Assembly: GCA_013822245.1 (NCBI GenBank)
Contig: PNKE01000020.1
Location: forward strand, 1 to 50,459
Direction of reading: 5' to 3'
DNA: 50,459 nucleotides
Source of the DNA: Candidatus Solibacter sp.
GTDB lineage: Bacteria; Acidobacteriota; Terriglobia; Bryobacterales; Bryobacteraceae
Shown here piece after piece: positions 49,975 to 50,459 of this stretch. Positions within the stretch are counted from its first letter, which is position 1. Each line of letters begins with the position of its first letter. The notes below the pieces were generated by a model, which was not told the DNA's origin, did no database searches, and saw nothing but the letters and a program-made list of their open reading frames with translations. The position numbers and the translations under genes are program-made.

Positions 49975-50459
49975 CGGGATATGGGGGAGTCTCACAACTC
50001 CGCCCCTCCCACGCCGCCGTAGATGCGGGTCCTCATCCGGCGGTTCCGTGACTTGAGCCGGCGAGGGGCCGAGTTTCGTTTCGCCTTTCGCCGATGGAGG
50101 CTTCGCCGCTCCCAGGTTCCTTTCGGGCTTCACCCTATCCGCCCCCGGAAAGCTCCACCGAGGCGGATTGGCCGGCGCATGGCCTCCATGAGAGCCGCGC
50201 ACAACTGCCCGCGATCACGATTCGAGCCTTCATCCGCTACCGGACTACTACGCCCTCTGCTGACTTCTGCCGCACGGTCAGGACCGATTGCTCGACCCTC
50301 AGTTCCGATTCCGGAACAAGCGGCAGATCTCCCGAGGTAAGTTCGACCGCCTTCGACGCACAGCCGCCCGATCTACAACCAGCAGTCTTGATGGATATGG
50401 GCTTCGCGGTCATTGGCCCGCTCGCCCGCTGCCGTATGCCTAATATCGGGTTCTTATTC
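49975..50459. repeat. Dispersed non-coding repeat, copy B (longer, runs off the window)
   Basis: No gene is seen in the 534 bases after hypF. Bases 49986-50154 match copy A at about 95% and 50344-50459 at about 75%. It retains about 189 bases (50155-50340) absent from copy A, including CTCTGCTGACTTCTGCCG and GATCTCCCGAGGTAAG, phrases I associate with a dispersed non-coding repeat in other genomes but cannot name. The 13-base inverted repeat of copy A survives with one mismatch (49996-50008 with 50063-50075). It continues past the window edge. Confidence 0.75.

Overview
This window looks like chromosomal DNA from a high-GC, Gram-negative heterotroph. I favour an Acidobacteriota lineage of the Bryobacter/Solibacter type. 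The reasons are a GH29 fucosidase, an OmcA/MtrC-type decaheme cytochrome, a four-subunit group 3b [NiFe] hydrogenase, and a fused acyl-CoA synthetase/GNAT protein together in a high-GC background. This is inference from content; there is no rRNA marker. No tRNA, rRNA, CRISPR array, transposase or prophage gene was recognised.

Layout. The first 2.8 kb holds a small cupin gene and an rfbA-rfbC-rfbB operon for dTDP-sugar synthesis (no rfbD), closed by a hairpin terminator. Next come a zinc-ribbon membrane protein, an ADP-forming CoA ligase fused to a GNAT domain, a secreted alpha-L-fucosidase, the replicative helicase dnaB and a MerR regulator. A non-coding repeat at 9.87-10.3 kb recurs at the right edge of the window. 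From 10.4 to 18.5 kb an orphan decaheme outer-surface cytochrome faces, across a promoter region with a perfect palindrome, a four-gene electron-transfer operon: a long acyl-CoA dehydrogenase, an ETF-quinone oxidoreductase with eight cysteines at its C-terminus, and EtfB and EtfA. An AT-richer 600-base gap precedes a SNF2 helicase/SWIM-finger gene pair and a rhomboid protease.

The hydrogenase system lies in two parts. hypABCDE is at 23.6-27.0 kb. The structural genes hydB, a cNMP-binding-domain gene, hydG, hydD and hydA, then the maturation protease and hypF, are at 42.8-49.9 kb. Between them are carA/carB (whose product, carbamoyl phosphate, is the substrate of HypF), a Lon-type protease, a DNA glycosylase, the thpR-plsY-gpsA operon, a thiolase/SDR pair, a beta-helix protein, a Tat-exported DUF362 protein and an unrecognised protein. 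The 3' part of this middle block (about 34-42.6 kb) is strongly C-rich on the + strand whichever strand is coding. Most of the rest of the window is G-rich on the + strand, which suggests inversion or relocation.

How the parts fit. The HypABCDEF proteins and the protease should mature the NAD(P)-linked hydrogenase. The dehydrogenase/ETF operon would pass acyl-CoA electrons to quinone, and the adjacent decaheme cytochrome could be an exit for them. Several genes with no Shine-Dalgarno sequence carry a TACACT/TACAAT/TAGACT hexamer 6-7 bases before the start codon, a pattern expected for leaderless transcripts. The most attractive leads are the cNMP-binding protein built into the hydrogenase operon, the cytochrome/ETF divergent promoter, and the strand-skew block that splits the hydrogenase genes.
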